A DNA stretch of 64,000 bases from an uncultured Sphingomonadaceae bacterium (GCA_938050045.1 CALLJS010000010.1:1-64000), one strand, 5' to 3'; positions 25,176 through 34,219 are shown, numbered from the stretch's first letter. Notes: generated from the sequence alone by a model not told the origin. Numbers and translations: made by a program.

Positions 25176-26948
25176 ATGAAGCTAGAATTTATAACTCCAT
25201 ATCATTCTATTAAAAGTTATGACAGTGTCAATTTATCAGACCTAACTGTTCTGATAGGTCTTAATGGAGCGGGGAAAACACAATTGCTTGAGTCGATCAA
25301 GAACGGCAGTTCACAAATAGATCAAACTCCACAACACAAGATTTCCTATTATAGCCCTGAGACCTTTAAGGTATTGAGTTCTAATAATATTAAAGGCAAT
25401 GAACTACAAAATTTGCAAAAGCAGGCATGGCATAATCTACATTCTGGGAATAATAAAATAAAGCCAAAAATACTATCGAATTCATACTACAATCAGGCTT
25501 TTCTCAAAAATAATAATGATGGGACGCGTTCAGACCTTTGGAATGACCGTAAACCCGACAACAGAAAAATCTGGGGTGAATCAAGATATTCGGTAGATTA
25601 CGAAAGAGCTAGAATCCATTATGCTGATTTAGTTAATCTAGGCATATTCGATCACCAAGGTTTTCGATCATTTCAATTTCACAAAGATATTATTAAAGCC
25701 ATCAGAAAAATCAATAAACCCATACACTTGATCTCTGAAGAAGAGTTTACGGACTATTTCGTACCTTCAGTTACTGCAGAAAATCATCTTGCTATTTCCG
25801 TGTCAGCAATCTTCACTAAATACAAAATACGTCAGTTCAACTGGATTATCGGTGAGCAACAGAAGCATCGCTCTGAAAAATTGTCATTCGATGATTTAGC
25901 TTCAAAATTCGAAGAAGAATTTCCAAAACCATGGGAAAAATTAAACGAAATAATTAGAGAAATACACATTGCTGGAGGTAGAGATCAGGTATTCAATTTT
26001 TCGATAACAAATCCAGATCATGACAAAATAACGTTGCAGAATTATCAGACGTACTCATTCGTTCCCCAGCTATTAGATAATAAGATGGGTGAGCCCAGAG
26101 ATTTTGAAAAACTATCATCAGGTGAAAAGGTGCTGCTTGCTTTAGCGCTAACAATCTTTGAATCCTATGACGGTTATACATTTCCAGATGTCATATTATT
26201 GGACGAGATTGATGCGTCTTTGCATCCATCAATGACAAATGCATTGTTGCAGACATTAAGTTCTGCGTTCATCGCAAATGACGTCAAGGTGATTTTGGCC
26301 ACACACGCTCCATCAACGGTTGCGCTTTGTGATGAAGACAGCTTGTTCATAATGGAGAAAAGTGACAGAATTCATAGAATATTCTCAGCAAATCGAGCAA
26401 CATCCATGGAGCTTATCACGGAAGGCTATGCAACACTTGAAACAGGGCTCGCAATATTTAACGATTGCGCGCAGAATTCGATTACGCTGATATCCGAAGG
26501 CCACAACGCAGACATTATTGAGAGGGTATGTCAGCTTTACGACCAGAACGACGTTACTGTCATAGGCTGTTTCAAAGGTAAATCTGGTAAAGATCAACTC
26601 AAGGTGCTCTATCAGTTTTTCACTCAAGCTTCCCATCAGAAAGCTGTTTTGTTTGTACTGGATTGTGACGTTAGCACTAAGCCGGATAAGGATAACAACT
26701 ATTGGCTAACACTACCTAAAAACAATGAAAACGATGTCGCAAAGAAAGGGATAGAGAATATTTTCAACGTCAATGACTTGGACGGATTCTTATCAAAGAA
26801 ATTTGACTCAAGAAATAGAGAAACTGTTGAGTTTGATGAATCACGAAAGTTGGATTTTAAAAATCATATTGTCAATAACGGAACTAAGGAAACCTTCAAG
26901 GTGTTCCAACCATTGCTTGATAAGTTACAACAAATTCGGAGTGCCTGA
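25176..26948 (+). CDS. OLD-like AAA ATPase with C-terminal TOPRIM domain
   Basis: 590 residues. ABC-type ATPase motifs: Walker A LIGLNGAGKT (27-36), signature LSSGEK (about 315), Walker B VILLDEIDASLHP (about 338) and switch His THAPST. The C-terminal part has ISEGHNADII (about 438) and VLFVLDCDVS (about 490), the Glu and DxD of a TOPRIM nuclease. This order is that of OLD-family overcoming-lysogenization nucleases, several of which act in phage defence. There is no UvrD-like partner, so it is not a complete Gabija pair. It is preceded by about 270 bp without a gene. Confidence 0.75.
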   Translation: MKLEFITPYHSIKSYDSVNLSDLTVLIGLNGAGKTQLLESIKNGSSQIDQTPQHKISYYSPETFKVLSSNNIKGNELQNLQKQAWHNLHSGNNKIKPKILSNSYYNQAFLKNNNDGTRSDLWNDRKPDNRKIWGESRYSVDYERARIHYADLVNLGIFDHQGFRSFQFHKDIIKAIRKINKPIHLISEEEFTDYFVPSVTAENHLAISVSAIFTKYKIRQFNWIIGEQQKHRSEKLSFDDLASKFEEEFPKPWEKLNEIIREIHIAGGRDQVFNFSITNPDHDKITLQNYQTYSFVPQLLDNKMGEPRDFEKLSSGEKVLLALALTIFESYDGYTFPDVILLDEIDASLHPSMTNALLQTLSSAFIANDVKVILATHAPSTVALCDEDSLFIMEKSDRIHRIFSANRATSMELITEGYATLETGLAIFNDCAQNSITLISEGHNADIIERVCQLYDQNDVTVIGCFKGKSGKDQLKVLYQFFTQASHQKAVLFVLDCDVSTKPDKDNNYWLTLPKNNENDVAKKGIENIFNVNDLDGFLSKKFDSRNRETVEFDESRKLDFKNHIVNNGTKETFKVFQPLLDKLQQIRSA

Positions 26949-27074
26949 ATCTGTATATTTTATGTATACCTATCCAAGGCGTCTTGCCGCTTCCACATCC
27001 TGTCTCAATAGACTTCGCTTCCTATTTTGAGGCGGTAATTTCTTCATAGTCTAGAACCAAATAAGACAGGAGAA

Positions 27075-27632
27075 ATGAAAATGACAATGGTGGGATATGC
27101 AAGAGTGAGTTCGGCTGGTCAAAGCCTAGAAGTTCAAATTGAGCATCTCAAAAATGCGGGGTGTGAGAAGATATTTTCTGAAAAGATGAGCGGAACATCA
27201 ACTAATGAGAGATTGGCGCTGAAAGACGCCTTAGAATGGATGAGAGAGGGTGATACTCTCATTGTCACTCGCCTTGATAGATTGGCTCGCTCTGGAAAAG
27301 ATTTGCATAATATTATTGATCAACTCTCACAAAAGAAAGTTGGGTTTCAATGCTTGCAGCAAGGCGCTGTAGATACAACAACTAGCATGGGCAAATTGGT
27401 GCTTGGTATTCTCGGTGCGGTAGCTGAGTTTGAAACCGATATACGCAAAGAACGTCAACGTGAAGGCATAGAGAAAGCAAAGAAACGCGGCGTGTATAAA
27501 GGTCGCCCTGCCAGTATAGATATTGAGAAGGTGCGTGAACTTAAAGCGGCTGGTATGGGCGGCGCTGCAATTGCAAAAGAAATGGGCATTGGAAGAGCAA
27601 GCGTCTATAGACTGTTAGCTTGCTCTGAATAA
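27075..27632 (+). CDS. Small serine recombinase (resolvase/invertase)
   Basis: 185 residues, complete. The catalytic Ser is in YARVSSAGQ (residues 7-15), with Arg in TRLDRLARS and the long E helix AEFETDIRKERQREGI. A C-terminal helix-turn-helix follows (GGAAIAKEMGIGRASVYRLL). GACAGGAG lies 9 bases before the ATG region. It could resolve element dimers or invert a segment; no obvious res site is seen. Confidence 0.92.
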   Translation: MKMTMVGYARVSSAGQSLEVQIEHLKNAGCEKIFSEKMSGTSTNERLALKDALEWMREGDTLIVTRLDRLARSGKDLHNIIDQLSQKKVGFQCLQQGAVDTTTSMGKLVLGILGAVAEFETDIRKERQREGIEKAKKRGVYKGRPASIDIEKVRELKAAGMGGAAIAKEMGIGRASVYRLLACSE

Positions 27633-27692
27633 ACTTGCATTGAAGTGGTAATATAAAAAAAGATTACCCCTTAAGGCAATATTTACTTACGA

Positions 27693-28229
27693 TTAAAGGC
27701 CAGATTTAGCGTCTTCATATTGTTTACGGAAGAGTTTTGCAGCTTCGCAATTTATACCCTGTGTCTTGCATAGCATTTCGTTAATTTCAACTCCCACCTT
27801 CATACCATTAATTATTTCGGGGTCAGGTTTGTAGTTGTTTTGCGCGTCAGAATTAAGACTTCTTCGCGTTTGTTCCATGATCTTTTTAACTGCTTGCTTG
27901 CTCTCATCCTCACATGCTTCGTCAAAAGCATCGATATTGGCATTTTTATATGCTTTACCTAGTTTGCTGAGATTGACGGTGCCAACTGAAAGAATATCTT
28001 TGCATGATTGATGCAGATTTTCGCAAGATTGATTTTCACCATTTTTGCAAGCTGTTTGCAACTTACCGAGATCAATAACTTCTGAAGTGATACTAACAGT
28101 CTGCGAAGCTGGCTTGGTAAGATTATTTAATGGTTTCGTATTTTGGAGGTTTGATGCTCCTAGACCAATCATCAAGCCAAACAATAGGCATGAGCTGCCA
28201 GTTAAAACATATTTTTGAATTTGGTTCAT
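27693..28229 (-). CDS. Membrane-anchored hypothetical protein, paralogue B
   Basis: 178 residues. One N-terminal hydrophobic segment (YVLTGSSCLLFGLMIGLG) followed by a soluble, helical, Cys-containing domain (CKNGENQSCENLHQSCKD). The N-terminus resembles that of the next gene, sharing KY, GxSCLxFGL and GLG. Its start overlaps the stop of the upstream gene (ATGA, 28226-28229), so the pair is translationally coupled. I do not recognise a family. Confidence 0.6.
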   Translation of the reverse strand: MNQIQKYVLTGSSCLLFGLMIGLGASNLQNTKPLNNLTKPASQTVSITSEVIDLGKLQTACKNGENQSCENLHQSCKDILSVGTVNLSKLGKAYKNANIDAFDEACEDESKQAVKKIMEQTRRSLNSDAQNNYKPDPEIINGMKVGVEINEMLCKTQGINCEAAKLFRKQYEDAKSGL

Positions 28230-28882
28230 CTTGCATCTCCACTCTTTGCATTATTTGTGAGCAAATTAATTGTCGTAATCTCCTCATCATATGATGACCT
28301 CCAATTAGATAGAAAATCAGAATTACATTTGCGGTAAGGGATCCCGTATCCATGTAATTCCAGTTCTTCTTGATATAAAGTAATTATGAGGTTTTGCGTT
28401 TGCTTGTCATATAAGGTCTCGGCGAGTTTAAATACTTCATCATTTACCTTATTATAGTTTCCAGTTTTGCAAGCCCATTCACTAGTTGCTCTTGCGGCTG
28501 AAGTTCCCCGAAAGAAACTATAAAATTCGTATATATTTTCTTTTGTGAGGCTCTCGAATAGCTTATCATTGTTCCATGAAGCTTGTTTAAAAAAAGCTTC
28601 TTCTAATGCATCTGGTTGATGAGGGGTTGAGGTTGTTGCTTCCGCATCAATAATAGCTTGATCTACTGCATCCAATGCATCTTGCACTATATTTTCGAGG
28701 TAATCTTCTTCGCTTGTGTCAATACTCTCTTCTATCTGACTATTATCAGATGCAACTTCCTCATAATCTTCAGGAGTGATTGCATTCCCGTTGGCAGCAT
28801 TATTTTGCACGCCTAAGCCAAAGAGCAGGCCAAAGGTGAGACATGAGCCTCCTATCATATAATATTTTAAATTATCGCTCAT
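28226..28882 (-). CDS. Membrane-anchored hypothetical protein, paralogue A
   Basis: 218 residues. The N-terminus (YYMIGGSCLTFGLLFGLGVQ) is alike in pattern to the protein encoded downstream; an acidic linker (EDYEEVASDNSQIEESID) leads to a C-terminal helical domain with several Cys. Probably anchored in the inner membrane with the body in the periplasm. No family recognised. Read opposite to the other element genes. Confidence 0.6.
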   Translation of the reverse strand: MSDNLKYYMIGGSCLTFGLLFGLGVQNNAANGNAITPEDYEEVASDNSQIEESIDTSEEDYLENIVQDALDAVDQAIIDAEATTSTPHQPDALEEAFFKQASWNNDKLFESLTKENIYEFYSFFRGTSAARATSEWACKTGNYNKVNDEVFKLAETLYDKQTQNLIITLYQEELELHGYGIPYRKCNSDFLSNWRSSYDEEITTINLLTNNAKSGDAR

Positions 28883-28925
28883 TTATAGCTCCCATTAAAT
28901 AAACAGAGGCATTACCCGTCAAAGC

Positions 28926-29058
28926 TGGGTGTTCAAAACCCGAACTCTCGCACAGGCGCTGACGCCTTTAGATCGAAATCCTGGACATGCGCGACAGCCA
29001 CCCGGACAGATATATCTGACCGGCCGAGAGTTTTGAGGTTTTGAAGGCCTCACACCCA
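28926..29058. repeat. Long imperfect inverted repeat with internal palindrome (origin or ncRNA candidate)
   Basis: The left arm is TGGGTGTTCAAAACC (28926-28940) and AACTCTCG (28943-28950). The right arm is CGAGAGTT (29025-29032), GGTTTTGAA (29037-29045) and ACACCCA (29052-29058), pairing in order. Inside lies CAGATATATCTG (29007-29018), a perfect palindrome flanked by CCGG on each side. There is no gene here. It could fold as RNA or as extruded single-stranded DNA. Confidence 0.65.
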
Positions 29059-29164
29059 AGATTGATTGAGTGCAAGAATTTCATAGGAACTAGATTGAAT
29101 AAGTGCAATCGATATTTGGAAAGTTTTAAATCAAATAGATTGATGAATATCAATGCTATCTATT

Positions 29165-29196
29165 TTTAAAAATTGCTACAGAGTTTGCTACAGAGA
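29165..29196 (+). repeat. Right-end arm-type repeats of the integrated element
   Basis: TAAAAATTGCTACAGA (29165-29180) matches 22235-22250 exactly. GCTACAGAGTTT and GCTACAGAGAAA follow in tandem with the same 12-bp period as at the left end. Confidence 0.6.
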
Positions 29197-29230
29197 AATT
29201 TATAAAATCGTTTAATAACAATGATTTGAA

Positions 29231-29251
29231 AACTTGGTCGGGACGATAGGA
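29231..29251 (+). repeat. att repeat, right (inside tRNA-Pro 3' end)
   Basis: Identical over 21 bp to 22127-22147. Positions 29235-29251 are the 3' end of the intact tRNA-Pro gene, which is therefore restored at this junction. Confidence 0.9.
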
Positions 29252-29311
29252 TTCGAACCTACGACCCCCACACCCCCAGTGTGATGCGCTACCAGGCTGC
29301 GCTACGTCCCG
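29235..29311 (-). tRNA. tRNA-Pro(GGG)
   Basis: 77 bases with encoded CCA. Acceptor CGGGACG/CGTCCCG, D stem GCGC/GCGC, anticodon stem TCACA/TGTGG with loop CTGGGGG (anticodon GGG), T arm GTAGG TTCGAAT CCTAT. The cloverleaf is complete. Target gene of the adjacent 7.1-kb element. Confidence 0.95.
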
Positions 29312-29512
29312 ACGAAGTCAAGTGCGCTATATGGTGATGTTTACCGCTTGGCAAGTATTGATATATGCAGCTCTCAAATTATAGGTATAAATGCAAACGC
29401 TTTACGATTGCAGTTTGATAGCTTGCATGATAACGGCTCATATTATTTTATGCTGGTTAATCTTATTAAACAGCGAATATATTCATCATATAATCGAATT
29501 TGAGGAAATAAA

Positions 29513-29851
29513 ATGTCAATATTATCAGTAACTGCACCCATATTAGCAAGCGCACAACCTTCTGGTGCTGCTGGCGGCATATTGAGCATGGCCCCGCTTA
29601 TTTTGATATTTGTGATATTCTATTTTCTGCTCATTCGCCCACAGCAAAAACGTGCCAAAGAGCATGAAGCCAAAATCGGTGCGGTTCAAAAAAATGATCA
29701 AGTCGTTACTGGCGGCGGATTAATGGGCAAAGCGGTCAAAGTAACCGAAGATTATGTCGAAGTTGAAATTGCCAGCGGCGTGAAAGTGAAAGCGGTTAAA
29801 ACGACTTTGGCTGATATTGTCCCCAAAAATGTAAAAGCGGCGAATGATTAA
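29513..29851 (+). CDS. yajC: Preprotein translocase subunit YajC
   Basis: 112 residues with one membrane segment (LILIFVIFYFLLIRPQQKR, the family hallmark), then a small cytoplasmic domain (VVTGGGLMGKAVKVTEDYVEVEI). YajC associates with SecDF to support Sec-dependent export. GAGGAAATAAA precedes the ATG. secD and secF follow in the usual order, 190 bases downstream. Confidence 0.95.
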   Translation: MSILSVTAPILASAQPSGAAGGILSMAPLILIFVIFYFLLIRPQQKRAKEHEAKIGAVQKNDQVVTGGGLMGKAVKVTEDYVEVEIASGVKVKAVKTTLADIVPKNVKAAND

Positions 29852-30041
29852 ATCTAAAATAGGTTTGAGCTGCCATTCTAATTGCGATATTTTTGTAACA
29901 TCTTGCGCGTCTGCGGATAAATAATGGGTGCAATAGATTGAATTGGCTGCAGAGCTGACCTATGTCCCTAAAATGGTTAATGGCTCAAATATCGAAGAAT
30001 AATATGTCAAGGGCCTAAATGTTGAATATTGAGGAATTAAA

Positions 30042-31634
30042 ATGACAGACTTTCCGCGTTGGCGCGTGCTCATGCTCTATGCTATGTTGATATTTGGCAT
30101 AGTCATGGCAATCCCCAGCCTGTTGCCCGAGGAAATACGCGCAAAAATACCGTCTTTCTTTCCTCAAGAAACCATCAATCTGGGCTTAGACCTTGCTGGC
30201 GGTAGCCATATATTATTGGAAGCAGATCCTGCGCAAGTGGCCGCCGTTCGATTAGAAGCGATGGAAGATAGCGTACGTTCTGCCATGAAGCGCGCTGATG
30301 TGGACATTGAGCGTGTATCGCGCGGCGATGGTAATTTAAGTTTCACTGTGCCCAATATTTCAAAAGTCGATGCCGCACGCGAGGCCATTTTGCCAATTAT
30401 CGCGAATGCATTTGGCGGGCGCGATTGGGATTTTCAGGTCAATGATGGCAATCGTATCATATTAGAGCCCACCGATGACAGCATTGAAAACTCCATCAAA
30501 CAAGCAATGGAAACGGCCAAAGACGTTATTGATCGGCGTATCAATGAATTGGGAACGCTAGAGCCTAATATCATTTTGCAAGGTGAAAACCGCATCGTTG
30601 TGCAAGTGCCTGGGCTTGACGACCCCGAAGCTTTGAAAGCGCTTATCGGTAAAACGGCCAAGCTTGAGTTTAAGCTGGTCGATGAAAATGCTGACCCAGA
30701 TTTAACCGCGCAGGGCAAGGCTCGGGTAGGCAGCCAAGTGCTGCCTTATCCAACCAACCCATCGGGCCTCCCATACATGGCGGTGCGCCGAATTGGCGGG
30801 ATTAGCGGGGATAATCTGACCAGCGCATCGCAATCATTCGATCAAGAGAATAATCAACCCGTTGTTTCGATAACATTTAACAGCGAAGGCGGACAAAAAT
30901 TTGCCCGTATGACTCAGCAAAATACGGGTAAATTATTCGCGATCATCTTGGATAAGCAAATCATATCAGCACCCGTGATTAACGAGCCTATCTTGGGCGG
31001 TGCTTCGCAAATTTCGGGTAATTTCTCTATTGAAACGGCGAATGAACTGGCGATTACTCTGCGCTCTGGTGCGCTGCCTGTGGATTTGAAAATTGTTGAA
31101 GAACGCAGCGTTGGCCCAGATTTAGGGGCTGAATCGATCCGTCTTGGTTCTATCGCAGCTATGATCGGTACAATATCGGTGCTGGTCTTCATGGTGATAA
31201 CTTATGGCCGATTTGGCATCTATGCAAATGGCGCATTGATTATCAATGTGCTGCTGATTTTGGGCATCATGGCCTTGTTCAATGCGACGCTTACCTTGCC
31301 TGGTATTGCCGGCTTTGTGCTGACCGTTGGTGCTGCGGTGGATGCCAATGTGCTGATTAATGAACGGATACGCGAAGAGCGAAGACGCGGGCGCAAAATA
31401 ATCCAAGCCATTGAGGTTGGTTATAAAGAAGCGAGCCGCGCCATTTATGATGCGAACATTACCAATGTGATTGCCGCTATATTGCTGTTCGCATTTGGGT
31501 CTGGGCCTGTGCGCGGTTTTGCTATCGTGCTGATGATTGGTATTGTTACCAGCGTATTTACCGCCGTTGTTATCACCCGCATGTGGGTCACGGGATGGAT
31601 TAAGCGCAATCGTCCGCAAGAATTGGTGATATAG
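30042..31634 (+). CDS. secD: Protein translocase subunit SecD
   Basis: 530 residues. TM1 (LMLYAMLIFGIVMAIPSLL), the D1 motif INLGLDLAGGSHILLE, the periplasmic P1 domain, then five C-terminal membrane helices including GAAVDANVLINERIREE. Uses the proton motive force to complete export through SecYEG. secF starts 10 bases after its stop, clearly one operon with yajC. Confidence 0.96.
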   Translation: MTDFPRWRVLMLYAMLIFGIVMAIPSLLPEEIRAKIPSFFPQETINLGLDLAGGSHILLEADPAQVAAVRLEAMEDSVRSAMKRADVDIERVSRGDGNLSFTVPNISKVDAAREAILPIIANAFGGRDWDFQVNDGNRIILEPTDDSIENSIKQAMETAKDVIDRRINELGTLEPNIILQGENRIVVQVPGLDDPEALKALIGKTAKLEFKLVDENADPDLTAQGKARVGSQVLPYPTNPSGLPYMAVRRIGGISGDNLTSASQSFDQENNQPVVSITFNSEGGQKFARMTQQNTGKLFAIILDKQIISAPVINEPILGGASQISGNFSIETANELAITLRSGALPVDLKIVEERSVGPDLGAESIRLGSIAAMIGTISVLVFMVITYGRFGIYANGALIINVLLILGIMALFNATLTLPGIAGFVLTVGAAVDANVLINERIREERRRGRKIIQAIEVGYKEASRAIYDANITNVIAAILLFAFGSGPVRGFAIVLMIGIVTSVFTAVVITRMWVTGWIKRNRPQELVI

Positions 31635-31643
31635 GAGCATATT

Positions 31644-32630
31644 ATGAAACTTTTGAAACTTGTTCCCGACAATAGCAACATCCCTTTTCTAAAGGTGCGT
31701 GTGGTCACATTTATCATTAGCATCTTAATCATGGCGGCCTCCATTGGGGCGGTAGTCGTGCAGGGGCTGAATTTTGGCGTTGATTTTATTGGCGGCCAAA
31801 TGATCCAAGCCACGATTAGCGATGTTCAAGAAGCACCCGTTGAAGAAATACGCACCAAGGTTAATGCGCTGGGCTATGGCGCGCCGACTATTCAACGTTT
31901 TGGCGAACCCAATCAAATTTCTATTCGTATGAAATTACCCGAAGGCGCAGAGGATAAACCAGAATTGGCCAATGAAATGGCGAGCTCTATCGTCAATAAG
32001 CTGAAAGAGGATTACCCCAATACTATCATTGATGGGGTCGATTCTGTCTCGGGCAAAGTATCGAGCGAATTGTTTAACACAGGTGTGACCGCGCTGTTGG
32101 CGGCTATGTTTGCGATTGCGCTCTATATTTGGGTGCGCTTTGAATGGCAATTTGGCGTCGGGGCTATCTTTGCCCTGACGCACGATGTGGTGCTGACATT
32201 TGGTTTGTTCGCCGTGACGGGTTTAGAATTTAACCTCAATATTATCGCGGCTTTGCTGACCATCATTGGTTATTCGCTCAATGATACTATTGTGGTTTAT
32301 GACCGCATCAGAGAAAATCTGAAAAAATATCGTAAAATGGATATGCCTGCGCTGCTGGATTTGTCGGTCAATGAGACATTGGCGCGCACGGTGATGACCT
32401 CTATTACGATTTTGGTTCCGCTTATCATTTTGATGATATTTGGCCCGAAAGTCATATTTGGTTTTGCAACCGCTATGGCCTTTGGCGTGCTTGTCGGGAC
32501 ATATTCATCGGTCTATATGGCCGCGCCTATTTTGATCTGGCTCAAAGTTGGCCCCGATAGCTTCATTCCTGTGGATGATGGTAAAAGCCAAGAGGATAAG
32601 ATGAAAGAAGGCTATGGTGCGGTGGTATAG
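31644..32630 (+). CDS. secF: Protein translocase subunit SecF
   Basis: 328 residues. NFGVDFIGGQMIQA (D1-like) after TM1, and the SecD/SecF signature IGYSLNDTIVVYDRIREN in the C-terminal membrane region. Pairs with SecD in the inner membrane. AGGAG lies 7-8 bases before the ATG. Confidence 0.96.
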   Translation: MKLLKLVPDNSNIPFLKVRVVTFIISILIMAASIGAVVVQGLNFGVDFIGGQMIQATISDVQEAPVEEIRTKVNALGYGAPTIQRFGEPNQISIRMKLPEGAEDKPELANEMASSIVNKLKEDYPNTIIDGVDSVSGKVSSELFNTGVTALLAAMFAIALYIWVRFEWQFGVGAIFALTHDVVLTFGLFAVTGLEFNLNIIAALLTIIGYSLNDTIVVYDRIRENLKKYRKMDMPALLDLSVNETLARTVMTSITILVPLIILMIFGPKVIFGFATAMAFGVLVGTYSSVYMAAPILIWLKVGPDSFIPVDDGKSQEDKMKEGYGAVV

Positions 32631-32663
32631 AACCGTCCATATATCAATCCAAAGGGCCTATCT

Positions 32664-33041
32664 ATGACCAACCTCTCTGCTGAAATGCCAGGCTCTGGCC
32701 CGATAATCAGGGGCTTTGGCGCGCAAGGCTTTCGTATCAATGAACAATATTATAGCGGCGGGATTATCCTAACGCCGTGCGATGCGATTGCTTGGGATAT
32801 GCCCGATGCTATGCGTATTGATGATGCGCCATTAATGGACGCATTGCAGCGCGTGCAACCTGAATTTCTGCTGCTCGGGACGGGGGCAAAATTGCTGCGC
32901 CCAGCGGCGCAATTCACCCGCGCGCTAGAGGCGATGCACATTGGCATAGAGGTGATGGACAGCCGCGCCGCTGCCCGCGCGTGGAGCATGTTGCGGCTCG
33001 AAGAACGGCAAATTGTCGGCGCGATTATGCCGCTGGATTAG
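32664..33041 (+). CDS. Mth938-like domain (DUF498) protein
   Basis: 125 residues. The pattern RGFGAQGFRINEQYYSGGI and PEFLLLGTGAKLLRP with DSRAAARAW fits the Mth938/NDUFAF3-like family. In mitochondria the related NDUFAF3 helps assemble complex I; in alphaproteobacteria the gene commonly follows secDF, as here (33 bases). The bacterial role is not established. Overlaps by four bases the convergent glycosyltransferase gene. Confidence 0.85.
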   Translation: MTNLSAEMPGSGPIIRGFGAQGFRINEQYYSGGIILTPCDAIAWDMPDAMRIDDAPLMDALQRVQPEFLLLGTGAKLLRPAAQFTRALEAMHIGIEVMDSRAAARAWSMLRLEERQIVGAIMPLD

Positions 33042-34219
33042 GGTTTTGAATCTATCACTTTCCTAAGATGCGCATCCATTTTTTCGGCATTAATGTCCCA
33101 TGAAAAATAGGCGACATTTTGCGCAACCTCTGCCTGATCGCGCGGTTCGGCCAGCAATTTATTGATAGCATCAGCAACTTGCTGCTTATCGCGTTCAACA
33201 ATATAGCCTGCGCTCTCATCCTTGACCAATTCGCGCGCGCCGCCCACATCGCTAATCACAATCGGCGTGCCGCTCGCCAGCGATTCAACCCACGCATTGG
33301 CAAGGCCCTCGCTCTCTGATACTAAGCAAGATACATCGGCGGCGGCGATGATATTGGGCAGCGCATCATGGTCAACCGCGCCCAAAAAGCGCACTCTATC
33401 CGATAGGCCTAGTTCAGCAGCCAGAGCCTCAAATTTAGCTCTAGCAGGCCCCATTCCTGCGAACATCAATGTTGCTTCTGGTATCTGTTGCAGGGCCTCT
33501 ATGATGATATGCTGATTTTTGCGCTCAATCAGGGCTGCGACGCAAATGATAAGCGGGCCTTTGACCTTTAATTTGCGTTTCTCAGCCGTGCGCGGTCGCG
33601 GGTGAAAGCGGCTATGATCCATGCCCGTATAATGCACCGTGATTGTATCGCCATCTATGCCCAATGCGATCATATCGCGCTTTAAGGCTTCGGAAACGGC
33701 CAGCAGCCCGCCCGCATGATGCGCGGCCTTGATAATCTGTGCCTTGCACCCCGATTTGCTAGCCCAATGATGAATATCTGCGCCGCGCGATTTGATCGAA
33801 TAGGGTATATTTAGCTCTGCCGCTATGCGCATGGCCGCAGGGCCATCGGGGTAGAAAAATTCGGCATCGACGGCATCAAAGGGTTTTTCTGCGTGCAATT
33901 GTCTAACCAACGGCATGATGGCGCTGGCAATTAAGCGCGGGTTATAAATTCCGCCAATCGCTGGAATGAGCCTGAAATGCGGCCTATATACATTTAGTCC
34001 GCGCCAATTTTCGTGATAAGGTAGAGTTTTTAATGCGCTGTAGCGTGATAAATTATGCAGCGGCCAAGGCGGAACGCCCAGCGGGTTGATAATGGTGACA
34101 TCAAAACTATCGCGCTTGGAGAGGCTAGCGGTTTGCCGCTCTACAAATATGCCAAAATTCGGTTTTGCCGCATTGGGGAACAAGGTCGAAAGTGTCAAAA
34201 TATGATATGTTTTGGCCAT
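33038..34219 (-). CDS. Glycosyltransferase family 4 protein
   Basis: 393 residues, GT-B fold. N-terminal acceptor domain (LSTLFPNAAKPNFGIFVERQ) and C-terminal donor domain with LIICVAALIERKNQH, then NIIAAADVSCLVSESEGLANAWVESLA (split here only for description) and the EX7E-type glutamates of family 4. Transfers a sugar to an unknown acceptor, perhaps for envelope polysaccharide. No polysaccharide cluster surrounds it. Confidence 0.88.
   Translation of the reverse strand: MAKTYHILTLSTLFPNAAKPNFGIFVERQTASLSKRDSFDVTIINPLGVPPWPLHNLSRYSALKTLPYHENWRGLNVYRPHFRLIPAIGGIYNPRLIASAIMPLVRQLHAEKPFDAVDAEFFYPDGPAAMRIAAELNIPYSIKSRGADIHHWASKSGCKAQIIKAAHHAGGLLAVSEALKRDMIALGIDGDTITVHYTGMDHSRFHPRPRTAEKRKLKVKGPLIICVAALIERKNQHIIIEALQQIPEATLMFAGMGPARAKFEALAAELGLSDRVRFLGAVDHDALPNIIAAADVSCLVSESEGLANAWVESLASGTPIVISDVGGARELVKDESAGYIVERDKQQVADAINKLLAEPRDQAEVAQNVAYFSWDINAEKMDAHLRKVIDSKP

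Larger units (their letters stand above)
22127..29251. mobile_element. 7.1-kb integrative element in the tRNA-Pro(GGG) gene
   Basis: Bounded by 21-bp direct repeats (22127-22147 and 29231-29251) identical to the last 17 bases of the tRNA-Pro gene (including CCA) plus 4 flanking bases. The tyrosine integrase is at the left end, as expected. Arm-type repeats occur near both ends. Cargo: an HUH-like protein, an OLD-like ATPase/TOPRIM protein, a serine resolvase and two small membrane-anchored paralogues. No capsid or conjugation genes are present, so it is a small integrative element or phage satellite-like island. All main genes look intact. Confidence 0.85.

Noticed and set aside
26949-27074. 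Possible res sites for the serine resolvase
   Set aside because: No clear inverted or direct repeats of the needed length were found in the 126 bp before the gene.
25176-27632. Considered the ATPase and resolvase genes as a complete Gabija system
   Set aside because: Gabija needs a UvrD-like GajB helicase; the neighbour is a serine recombinase.
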